Shown here one piece after another: positions 1-5,923 of a stretch of DNA of 10,676 bases. The notes below the pieces were generated by a model. That model was not told the origin of the DNA. It saw only the letters and a program-made list of their open reading frames with translations, and searched no databases. This stretch comes from an uncultured Bacilli bacterium (GTDB lineage: Bacteria > Bacillota_I > Bacilli_A > RF39 > UBA660). The stretch covers positions 1 through 10,676 of the forward strand of contig CALVVD010000027.1 in NCBI GenBank assembly GCA_944363745.1, written 5' to 3'. How positions within the stretch are numbered: the stretch's first letter is position 1; each line of letters begins with the position of its first letter. The position numbers and the translations under genes were made by a program.

Positions 1-1
1 T

Positions 2-397
2 TTAACTTATTTTTTGTTTAAGCATTATCAAAAAAAATATCATATTCAAATTTCGAAAAAAACTAAAATTGGGGATGGTCTCTTTTTAGGCCATTATGGA
101 AGAATTATAGTCAATCCTAATGCTATAATTGGAAAAAATTGCAATATAGCAACTGGTGTTACAATTGGCCAAGAGAATAGAGGTAAGAGAAAAGGTGCTC
201 CGATAATTGGTGACGAAGTATGGATAGGAACGAATGCTGTTATTGTTGGAAATATAAAAATTGGTAATAATGTTTTAATTGCACCTAATTCTTTTGTCAA
301 CTGTGATATACCCAATAACAGTATTGTAGTAGGAAATCCAATTAAAATTATTCCTAACATACAAGCCACAAAGGATTATATAAATAATAAAATATAG
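2..397 (+). CDS. Serine acetyltransferase-like hexapeptide-repeat O-acetyltransferase (5' truncated)
   Basis: This is a left-handed beta-helix (LbH) acyltransferase of the CysE/colanic-acid acetyltransferase type, expected to move acetyl from acetyl-CoA to a hydroxyl acceptor. The reading frame is open to the left edge, so the N-terminus lies outside the window; the TTG at 14 is probably internal. Of 131 visible residues, most are hexapeptide turns ([IV]G-x-x triplets such as KIGDG, IIGKN, IIGDE, KIGNN). The GHYG motif near residue 31 holds the His that matches the first catalytic His of serine acetyltransferases. The second His of true CysE (GDRHP-type loop) is absent; the loop reads GKRKGAP, as in capsule-associated relatives. 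With ugd starting 22 nt downstream, I infer modification of a surface sugar rather than cysteine synthesis. The fold call is firm; the acceptor is unknown. Confidence 0.85.
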   Translation, partial: LTYFLFKHYQKKYHIQISKKTKIGDGLFLGHYGRIIVNPNAIIGKNCNIATGVTIGQENRGKRKGAPIIGDEVWIGTNAVIVGNIKIGNNVLIAPNSFVNCDIPNNSIVVGNPIKIIPNIQATKDYINNKI

Positions 398-403
398 TAT
401 AGT

Positions 404-411
404 GAGGAAAG
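404..411 (+). promoter_or_regulatory. Ribosome binding site deciding the ugd start
   Basis: GAGGAAAG sits 8 nt before the ATG at 420. The alternative GTG at 402 would place this site inside the coding region and leaves no purine-rich site at a suitable distance upstream of it. This supports the shorter 388-residue protein. Confidence 0.7.
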
Positions 412-419
412 AATATAAT

Positions 420-1586
420 ATGAAAATAGCAGTAGCAGGAACAGGGTATGTTGGTTTATCTTTAGCAACATTACTTAGTCAAAATAATGAAGTTGTGGCA
501 TTAGATATTATTCCTGAAAAGGTTAAAATGATTAATGACCGTATTTCACCAATTAAAGATGAAAAGATTGAAGAGTTTTTTAAAACTAAAGATCTAAATT
601 TAACAGCAACATTAGATTATAAAGAAGCATTTGAAGGAGCTAAATTTATTATAATTAGTACTCCTACAAATTATGATGATGAATTAAACTTTTTTGATAC
701 ATCTAGTGTTGAAGATATTATTGAAAAAGTTATTAGTATGGGTATTGATACTACTATGGTAGTAAAGTCAACTATTCCAGTTGGTTTTATTGAATCAGTA
801 AAAGAAAAATATGGTATTGATAATATTATGTTTTCTCCAGAATTTTTAAGAGAAGGAAAAGCTTTGTATGATAATTTATATCCTTCTAGAATAATTGTAG
901 GAGAAAAAAGTAAAAGAGCAGAAGAATTTGCTGATTTATTATTAGATTGTGCTATTAAAAAAGGTGTAGTAGTAAAATATATGAATTCTACAGAAGCTGA
1001 AGCAGTAAAATTATTTGCTAATACTTATTTGGCATTAAGAGTTTCATATTTTAATGAACTAGATACTTATGCTGAGTTAAAAGGATTAAATACACAAGAT
1101 ATAATAGATGGTGTATGTCTAGATCCTAGAATTGGTAATCATTATAACAATCCATCTTTTGGATATGGTGGATATTGTTTACCTAAAGATACAAAACAAT
1201 TATTAGCTAATTATAAACAAGTCCCACAAAACTTAATAGAAGCAATAGTAAAGTCTAATGATACAAGAAAAGATCATATTACAAGAATGATTCTTAGAAA
1301 AAATCCTAAAACAGTTGGTATTTATAGATTAACTATGAAAACTGATTCTGATAACTTTAGAGCTAGTGCAATACAAGGAATTATTGATAGATTGAAATTC
1401 TATAACATTAATATAGTTATTTACGAACCAACATTAAAGGACTCTACTTTTAATGATTGTAAGGTAATTAATGATTTCAATGAATTTAGTAATTTATCTG
1501 ATGTAGTTTTAGTAAATAGAATGGATGATAATACAAAAAAGATTAGCGATAAAGTATATACAAGAGATTTATTTACAAGAGATTAG
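420..1586 (+). CDS. ugd: UDP-glucose 6-dehydrogenase (HasB-like)
   Basis: Oxidises UDP-glucose to UDP-glucuronate with two NAD+, a cytosolic step feeding capsule or other acidic polysaccharides. The 388-residue protein has an N-terminal NAD Rossmann motif (GTGYVG, residues 7-12), the central-domain motif SPEFLREGKALYDNLYPSR, the EAVKLFANTYLALR helix with catalytic Lys197, and the catalytic loop GYGGYCLPKD with Cys253. The C-terminal UDP-binding domain contains IYRLTMK and ends in YTRDLF. Length and wording resemble streptococcal HasB (about 400 residues) closely. I chose the ATG at 420 over the in-frame GTG at 402, because the GTG overlaps the GAGGAAAG Shine-Dalgarno (404-411) and the Rossmann strand begins directly at MKIAVAG. 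It is probably co-transcribed with the acetyltransferase upstream. All key residues appear intact. Confidence 0.95.
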   Translation: MKIAVAGTGYVGLSLATLLSQNNEVVALDIIPEKVKMINDRISPIKDEKIEEFFKTKDLNLTATLDYKEAFEGAKFIIISTPTNYDDELNFFDTSSVEDIIEKVISMGIDTTMVVKSTIPVGFIESVKEKYGIDNIMFSPEFLREGKALYDNLYPSRIIVGEKSKRAEEFADLLLDCAIKKGVVVKYMNSTEAEAVKLFANTYLALRVSYFNELDTYAELKGLNTQDIIDGVCLDPRIGNHYNNPSFGYGGYCLPKDTKQLLANYKQVPQNLIEAIVKSNDTRKDHITRMILRKNPKTVGIYRLTMKTDSDNFRASAIQGIIDRLKFYNINIVIYEPTLKDSTFNDCKVINDFNEFSNLSDVVLVNRMDDNTKKISDKVYTRDLFTRD

Positions 1587-1613
1587 CATTTATGTATAGA
1601 AAGGGGTTAGACT

Positions 1614-2111
1614 ATGAAAAAAACTATATTATTTATATTTGTGATACTATGGATGATTATAATATTTCTATTCTCTAATATGAATAGTACTTCTTCTAAT
1701 GGTAGTAGTACTAAAATAATAAATGATACAATAGAACAAACTATAGAAATCACTGAATCTACTGGAATTATAGATGAAAAACCATCTGAAAAAGAGATAA
1801 ATAATCTAGTAGATGATTTAAATACACCTCTTAGAAAATGTGCCCATAGTACTGTTTATTTCATCTTAGCAATCCTATTAATACTTGCTATTAAAGAAAT
1901 AAATAAAGATAAAAGAAAAGTAGTAATATTTACATTTATTATATCTTTTATCTATGCTTGTACTGATGAAATACATCAATTATTTATATCTGGTAGAACA
2001 GGACACTTTACAGATGTTCTAATAGATATGATAGGAGTAATACTTGCTTGTTTAATATACATTTTTATTACTTATAAGAAAAGAGAGATGAATTATGAAA
2101 AAAATAAGTAA
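1614..2111 (+). CDS. VanZ-family membrane protein
   Basis: A 165-residue integral membrane protein of the VanZ-like family, whose founder gives low-level teicoplanin resistance by an unresolved mechanism; relatives are common near cell-envelope genes. The order is a TM segment (about 4-21), a Ser/Thr/Glu-rich extracytoplasmic loop (22-70), then three further hydrophobic segments (about 78-94, 102-117, 134-153). Family-typical polar residues are present: LRKCAH (Arg74, Lys75, His78), DEIHQLF (Asp118, Glu119, His121, Gln122), Arg128 and Asp134. A strong GAAAGGGG ribosome site (about 1599-1606) precedes the ATG. Its 3' end overlaps the LCP gene start by 17 nt in another frame, which implies translational coupling and a shared envelope role. 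The biochemical function is not known. Confidence 0.88.
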   Translation: MKKTILFIFVILWMIIIFLFSNMNSTSSNGSSTKIINDTIEQTIEITESTGIIDEKPSEKEINNLVDDLNTPLRKCAHSTVYFILAILLILAIKEINKDKRKVVIFTFIISFIYACTDEIHQLFISGRTGHFTDVLIDMIGVILACLIYIFITYKKREMNYEKNK

Positions 2112-3504
2112 ATTAAATATACTTAGTATTATAGATATCATTACCTTTATAGTAATGTTATATCTATTATTAAATATAAATATTTTGCCAACTAAATATT
2201 TAATCTTAATAATAGTTATAATCTCTATAATAAATATATTAAGTATAATCTTTATTAACATCAAAAAGAAAGTCTTAAATATTATAGGAATTATCTTAAT
2301 AATTATTGCAATTATAATAAATATAATAGGTACTTACTATTTATATTATGCTAATAACTTCTTAGATAAATCTTTTAGCTATAATGAAAAAACTGTAACT
2401 ACATATTACATAGTTACTAATAAAAGTAATAACTATACTAAAAAAGATATTAAAGGAGATATCTATTACTATGATAATAATAGTATTGATAAAGCTTTAA
2501 CTAAAATAAAAAAAGAATTTGATGTTAATCCTAAAACTTACGATGATGCTCCTAAAATGATAGGAGATATTGTTAATAATGAAATAGATTTTATATTAAT
2601 AGATAAAAATAGTTATAATATATTATTAACTTTAGATAATACTATTAATTCTAATAACTTTAAAATTATTTATGAACTAGATATTACTTCAACTAATGAA
2701 ACTAGTGAAAAGACAAAAGATGCCTTTAATATCTATATAGGTGGTAAAGACTTTGCAGGTCTTATAGATTATAATGCTATAATTACAGTTAATACTAAAA
2801 CCCATGAAATATTAATGACTAGTATTCCTCGTGATTATTATATGGAAATAGTAGGAACAAATGGTAAAAAAGATTCTCTTTCTCATATGTATGCATTTGG
2901 AGAGGATGCAAATGAACTATCTTTAGAAAAGTTCTTTGATATTAATATAGATTATAATATAAAAGTAACTACTGAAAGTCTTGTAGAATTAGTAGATACT
3001 ATAGGTGGAATTACTTATTGTTCTGATCAAGCTTATACTACTACTCATGCTCTTATATTAAATTCATATGATGATAGTGGTAAAGAAAAATTATATGTAA
3101 AAAAAGGATGTCAACATCTAAATGGTATAGAGACACTTACTGTTGCAAGAGAAAGAAATGCTTTTATAGGAAGAGATAGAGTAAGACAAAAGAACTGTCA
3201 AAAAATTATACTTGCTATCTTTAATAAATTAAAGAGTACTGATTCATTTACAAACTATAAAGAAATATTAGATTCTTTAAGTAATTTATATACAACAACA
3301 ATACCTAAAGATGTAGTTACTTCTATTGCTAAAGATACAATTGATGGAATAGAGTGGAAATTTACTACTCAATCAGTAGATGGTACAGATAGTAATAATG
3401 TTTTTATTGCAATATTAAATGATTATGACTATGCAATGATACCTGATATGAATAGTGTAAATCAAGCGAAAACTAAGATAAATGAAGTATTAAATAATAA
3501 GTAA
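2095..3504 (+). CDS. LytR-CpsA-Psr (LCP) family cell-wall glycopolymer transferase
   Basis: LCP proteins transfer lipid-linked glycopolymers (teichoic acid, capsule) to peptidoglycan outside the membrane. This 469-residue protein has three N-terminal TM segments (about 8-29, 35-56, 59-84), an accessory region (about 100-205) like that in CpsA-type members, and the LCP domain (about 210-420). Recognisable motifs are the strand ending TSIPRDYY (Arg246, Asp247), a VTTESLVELVDTIGGI helix, LNGIETLTVARER (Arg352, Arg354) and the GRDRVRQKNCQ segment. Two pocket positions look altered. The usual R-S-D-x-N is L-I-D-Y-N at 223-227, so the Arg is missing, and a Cys (368) seems to stand where a conserved Gln is expected. 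The start overlaps the VanZ gene. The three TM segments match CpsA-type rather than single-TM LytR proteins. The family is certain; full activity is not. Confidence 0.92.
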   Translation: MKKISKLNILSIIDIITFIVMLYLLLNINILPTKYLILIIVIISIINILSIIFINIKKKVLNIIGIILIIIAIIINIIGTYYLYYANNFLDKSFSYNEKTVTTYYIVTNKSNNYTKKDIKGDIYYYDNNSIDKALTKIKKEFDVNPKTYDDAPKMIGDIVNNEIDFILIDKNSYNILLTLDNTINSNNFKIIYELDITSTNETSEKTKDAFNIYIGGKDFAGLIDYNAIITVNTKTHEILMTSIPRDYYMEIVGTNGKKDSLSHMYAFGEDANELSLEKFFDINIDYNIKVTTESLVELVDTIGGITYCSDQAYTTTHALILNSYDDSGKEKLYVKKGCQHLNGIETLTVARERNAFIGRDRVRQKNCQKIILAIFNKLKSTDSFTNYKEILDSLSNLYTTTIPKDVVTSIAKDTIDGIEWKFTTQSVDGTDSNNVFIAILNDYDYAMIPDMNSVNQAKTKINEVLNNK

Positions 3505-3536
3505 GTTAATATTTTTATAGAATGTCCTTATTTTTG

Positions 3537-3545
3537 TGTTATACT
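3537..3545 (+). promoter_or_regulatory. Extended -10 promoter for the small membrane protein and first paralog
   Basis: TGTTATACT fits the TGn-TATAAT extended -10 pattern with one mismatch and lies 21 nt before the small ORF start. No good -35 box is seen at the usual distance (ATAGAA at 3517-3522), which extended -10 promoters can tolerate. It separates this transcript from the LCP gene that ends at 3504. No clear terminator was found between them. Confidence 0.55.
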
Positions 3546-3565
3546 AAATAAAAAGGGGCAATGCT

Positions 3566-3673
3566 ATGTTTTATATAATATTAGGAATAATCTTAGCAGT
3601 AATAGTTTTATTTATTTACTGTGCTTTAAAACTAGCTAGTAAATGTGATGATGAAAATAAAGAAAATAAGTGA
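3566..3673 (+). CDS. Small single-helix membrane protein (35 residues; possibly DUF3789-like)
   Basis: A short ORF starting MFYIILGIILAV, with one hydrophobic helix over residues 2-20 and a charged, Lys/Asp/Glu-rich tail (CDDENKENK) after a KLASK segment. It has an AAGGGG ribosome site (3553-3558) 7 nt before the ATG and a promoter 21 nt upstream, so expression is likely despite its size. Its TGA stop is embedded in the TGAGG ribosome site of the next gene, 9 nt before that gene's ATG, suggesting coupling. Size and layout resemble the tiny DUF3789 membrane proteins of Firmicutes, but that match is from memory and weak. Function is unknown. It may be a membrane anchor or partner for the protein that follows, which is inference from position only. 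Confidence 0.6.
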   Translation: MFYIILGIILAVIVLFIYCALKLASKCDDENKENK

Positions 3674-3682
3674 GGTATTAAT

Positions 3683-4273
3683 ATGATTAATAAAAACAAT
3701 TTAGAATGTATAAGGGATGACTTTAGTGATATAGATAATGAATATAAAAAAATAGAACAAGAAATATGGGGATTAGAAGAGGTTCCGATAGTAAAAAAAT
3801 ATTTAGGACTACAAAAAAAGAAAAGCGAATTAGCTACTAAAAGGAAAAACCTATATAGATTAATGAAATATGGTGAGTATGAAAACTGTGAGCACTTATG
3901 GGGTCTTTCTATGAATGAATATGGTGAATATGATTGTTTTTGTGTTAAATGTGGTATAAATGATAAAACCATGAAATTATCTAATAGAGGAAAAGAAGAC
4001 AGTTTTTCTTTTGATGAGAGAGTTATGGCATCTGTTTTAGAAGAGCATGATTATAATGATGATTCTGATATAAATATAGTCTGTGATAGAGAACTTGCTA
4101 TGGCTCTTTATAAAAAGATTAGAGAATATCATCCTGATATTGATGATAAAACAGTTATTAAGTATTTTGAGATAGCATTAGATGATATTAGAAATATAGA
4201 AGTAAGTGATGAAAGAAAGAAGAGTAGAGCGAAAAGATTAGGTTTAAGAAGAGATTTTAATAGGTGGAATTAA
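3683..4273 (+). CDS. Unknown protein with coiled coil and CxH...CxxC putative zinc knuckle (paralog 1)
   Basis: I do not recognise a named family. The 196-residue protein is soluble, with no signal peptide or TM. Residues 5-62 are a Lys/Glu-rich helical stretch with coiled-coil character (EYKKIEQEIWGLEE, then KKKSELATKRKNLYRLMK). A cysteine cluster follows: Cys69-x-His71 and Cys87-x-x-Cys90-Gly, a plausible Zn2+ site of zinc-ribbon or treble-clef type (Cys85 is extra). The C-terminal half is helical and ends with the block PDIDD...KYFEIALDDIRN...SDERK (151-180). It is homologous along its whole length to the gene at 4402. The GAGG site overlapping the preceding stop suggests translation coupled to the small membrane protein. 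A nucleic-acid-binding or regulatory role is possible, but nothing visible proves it. Confidence 0.8.
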   Translation: MINKNNLECIRDDFSDIDNEYKKIEQEIWGLEEVPIVKKYLGLQKKKSELATKRKNLYRLMKYGEYENCEHLWGLSMNEYGEYDCFCVKCGINDKTMKLSNRGKEDSFSFDERVMASVLEEHDYNDDSDINIVCDRELAMALYKKIREYHPDIDDKTVIKYFEIALDDIRNIEVSDERKKSRAKRLGLRRDFNRWN

Positions 4274-4292
4274 TATGTAATTATATATTGAG

Positions 4293-4321
4293 AAAACGAT
4301 TAAAATTATTAATGTTTTTTT
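4293..4321 (+). terminator. Possible AT-rich terminator after paralog 1
   Basis: AAAAC-(G)-ATTAA and TTAAT-GTTTT can pair around the loop AATTA (4304-4308), with one bulged G at 4298, and the 3' arm runs into a seven-T tract (4315-4321). It lies 19 nt past the stop at 4273. The stem has only one G-C pair, so its strength is doubtful. Confidence 0.4.
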
Positions 4322-4371
4322 ATAACAACAAAAGCTCAAATTAATTTACCCTAGCATTATAAACCAATATA

Positions 4372-4380
4372 TGGTACAAT
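4372..4380 (+). promoter_or_regulatory. Extended -10 promoter for paralog 2
   Basis: TGGTACAAT fits TGn-TATAAT with one mismatch, 21 nt before the ATG at 4402 and followed by an AAGGGAGGG ribosome site (about 4387-4395). No convincing -35 box is visible. The distance to the start codon is the same as for the promoter at 3537, so the two paralogs seem to have similarly built but separate promoters. Confidence 0.55.
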
Positions 4381-4401
4381 GAATACAAGGGAGGGTTATA
4401 T

Positions 4402-4965
4402 ATGAGTGAATTAGAGGAAGAATTAAAAGAAGTACAAGGAAAAAGAAAAAATATTAGTAAAGAGTTGCAAGCTTTAGAAGAAAGCGAAGTAGTTAAGAGA
4501 TATCTTACTTTACAAGAACAACGTGAAAAAATTTATAAGGAAGAGAACGATTTATATCGAAAACTACGAATAGAACAATTTGATTTGTGTGACCATATTT
4601 TAGTATATACTGAAACAGTTAGTGAAGATTATGGTGGCCATACTTATAGAAGAAAAGGATGTATGAAATGCGGATTGAATGAAAATGTTAGGGATAGAGA
4701 TATCAGTACTCTTTCTGAGGATCAAAAGATAATGCTTAGTTATTTACAAGGATTGAGTTTTGGTATTGAAAAAGGCATAGATACTGAACTTACTTGCAAT
4801 TTAGATTTAGCAATATCTATATATTCTAAAATAAAAGAAGCTAAACCTGATATTGATGATGAACTTGCCGCTAAATATTTTAAAGTTGCCTTAGAAGATA
4901 TTAGAAATAAAGAAACAAGTGATGAAAGAAAAGAAGATAGAACCAAGAAAATGTCACTTTGGTAA
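4402..4965 (+). CDS. Unknown protein with coiled coil and CxH...CxxC putative zinc knuckle (paralog 2)
   Basis: Full-length paralog of the gene at 3683, with the same plan in 187 residues and likewise no TM. An N-terminal Glu/Lys coiled coil (about 2-57) includes EESEVVKRYLTLQ, matching EEVPIVKKYLGLQ in paralog 1. The cysteine cluster is Cys63-x-His65 and Cys87-x-x-Cys90-Gly. The C-terminal block PDIDDELAAKYFKVALEDIR, then SDERK (149-177), matches almost residue for residue. The zinc-ligand pattern CxH/CxxC and the PDIDD-KYF-AL-DIRN-SDERK block are therefore what selection has kept. The loop between the ligand pairs differs (GGHTYRRKG here). It has its own promoter and a hairpin terminator downstream, so it is likely monocistronic. 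Function unknown; a tandem gene duplication is the simplest origin. Confidence 0.8.
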   Translation: MSELEEELKEVQGKRKNISKELQALEESEVVKRYLTLQEQREKIYKEENDLYRKLRIEQFDLCDHILVYTETVSEDYGGHTYRRKGCMKCGLNENVRDRDISTLSEDQKIMLSYLQGLSFGIEKGIDTELTCNLDLAISIYSKIKEAKPDIDDELAAKYFKVALEDIRNKETSDERKEDRTKKMSLW

Positions 4966-5012
4966 TGTTGGAAGTTTTAATAATTGCTAAAATTAAATAT
5001 AAAACATAATTT

Positions 5013-5040
5013 AGAAACTAATTTATAGTTTCTTCTTTTC
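5013..5040 (+). terminator. Probable intrinsic terminator after paralog 2
   Basis: A perfect 8-bp inverted repeat, AGAAACTA (5013-5020) and TAGTTTCT (5026-5033), encloses the 5-nt loop ATTTA and is followed by the T-rich stretch TCTTTTC. It lies 48 nt past the stop of the gene at 4402 and directly before the proC promoter, as expected at an operon boundary. The stem is AT-rich, as is normal at this base composition. Confidence 0.55.
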
Positions 5041-5064
5041 ATTTAAATTAATTTCCTGTATAAT
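5036..5064 (+). promoter_or_regulatory. Sigma-A-type promoter of the proline operon
   Basis: TTTTCA (5036-5041, 4 of 6 matches to TTGACA) and a perfect TATAAT (5059-5064) are separated by 17 bp. The -10 ends 33 nt before the proC ATG. That leaves a leader too short for a T-box or attenuator, so proline control, if any, is more likely by enzyme feedback or a repressor. The -35 overlaps the tail of the preceding terminator. Confidence 0.65.
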
Positions 5065-5097
5065 TATAGTAAATTTTCAAAAAGAGGAGGAAACATT

Positions 5098-5898
5098 ATG
5101 AAAATTGGAATAATTGGTAGTGGAAATATGGGAAGCGCTATTATTAAAGGAATAGTTAATAATAATTTAACTGATAGTACTAATATTTATGTTTATGATA
5201 AAGATAGTACCAAGACTACTAAATTAAAAGAAGAATTAGGTATTAATGTTTCCCCGATAATTAAAGATTTAATAAATAATATAGATATTTTAATATTAGC
5301 AGTTAAACCTAATGTAAGTAGAGATATCTTTAAAGAAATAAAAGATTATGTAACTAATGAAGTAATTATTAGTATAATGGCAGGTATTACTATAAATACT
5401 ATAGAAAACTCTTTAGAAAGTGATAAAAAAATAGTAAGAGTAATGCCTAATACTCCTGCTTTAGTTAATGAAGCGATGTCAGGATTTAGTATCAATAAAA
5501 ATATTACAGATAAAGATTTAGAAGAGGTACAATCTATTCTAAATAGTTTTGGTAAAGCAGAACTAATAGATGAGGCTTTAATGGATGTTGTAACAGGTAT
5601 AAGTGGTTCATCTCCAGCATATGTATTTATAATGATAGAAGCGATGGCAGATGCTGCTGTTAAAGAAGGACTTTCTCGTGATAAAGCTTATAAATTTATA
5701 TCTCAAGCAATACTAGGTAGTGCTAAAATGGTAAGAGATTTACATATACATCCGGGAGAATTAAAAGATATGGTTACATCTCCTGCTGGTACTACTATTG
5801 AAGGAGTAAAAGCATTAGAAGAGAATAACTTTCGTTATGCTTTAATGGAAGCCGTTAAGAAAGCAACTAAAAGAAGTAGAGAATTAGGTAAAAAATAA
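5098..5898 (+). CDS. proC: Pyrroline-5-carboxylate reductase
   Basis: Catalyses the last step of proline synthesis, NAD(P)H-dependent reduction of 1-pyrroline-5-carboxylate to L-proline, in the cytosol. The 266-residue length is normal for the family. The N-terminal Rossmann motif IGSGNMG (Gly7, Gly9, Gly12) is followed by ILAVKPN (66-72) and VRVMPNTPALV (113-123). The C-terminal dimerisation and substrate domain has the family signature GISGSSPAYVFIMIEAMADA (167-186) and HPGELKDMVTSPAGTTIEG (218-236). A strong AAGAGGAGG ribosome site sits 7 nt before the ATG. It leads the proC-proB-proA set, with 25 nt to proB, so all three enzymes of the glutamate route are made together. No anomalies seen. 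Confidence 0.97.
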   Translation: MKIGIIGSGNMGSAIIKGIVNNNLTDSTNIYVYDKDSTKTTKLKEELGINVSPIIKDLINNIDILILAVKPNVSRDIFKEIKDYVTNEVIISIMAGITINTIENSLESDKKIVRVMPNTPALVNEAMSGFSINKNITDKDLEEVQSILNSFGKAELIDEALMDVVTGISGSSPAYVFIMIEAMADAAVKEGLSRDKAYKFISQAILGSAKMVRDLHIHPGELKDMVTSPAGTTIEGVKALEENNFRYALMEAVKKATKRSRELGKK

Positions 5899-5923
5899 AT
5901 TAATAATTATAAGAGGAGATTAT

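Noticed and set aside
94..369. Minus-strand ORF opposite the acetyltransferase gene
   Set aside because: It is the antisense shadow of the hexapeptide repeats, has hydrophobic low-information content and no homology I can see.
402..419. GTG start for ugd giving six extra residues
   Set aside because: The GTG overlaps the ribosome site that serves the ATG at 420, and the extension precedes the Rossmann strand without any homologous counterpart.
2096..2102. Seven-A tracts as phase-variation sites (here and near 6724)
   Set aside because: Such tracts are common in lysine-rich genes at this base composition and are not longer than expected.
2052..2264. Minus-strand ORF across the VanZ/LCP junction
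   Set aside because: An Ile-rich translation is the expected shadow of the AT-rich TM-coding region; both + strand genes are clearly real.
3496..3532. Possible hairpin AATAAG...CTTATT after the LCP gene
   Set aside because: Only 6 bp of AT-rich stem with a 25-nt loop; too weak to call a terminator.
3616..3972. Minus-strand ORF opposite the small membrane protein and paralog 1
   Set aside because: The + strand frame is supported by full-length homology to paralog 2; the antisense frame is a by-product.
4740..4946. Minus-strand ORF opposite paralog 2
   Set aside because: It is antisense to the conserved C-terminal block of the real gene, with Ser/Leu-rich shadow composition.
3683..4965. Tandem paralogs as a toxin-antitoxin pair
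   Set aside because: The two proteins are homologous to each other, similar in size and separately promoted, with no toxin fold visible. Duplication explains them better.
5065..5097. Riboswitch or T-box in the proC leader
   Set aside because: Only 33 nt lie between the -10 box and the ATG, mostly taken up by the ribosome site; no room for such a structure.
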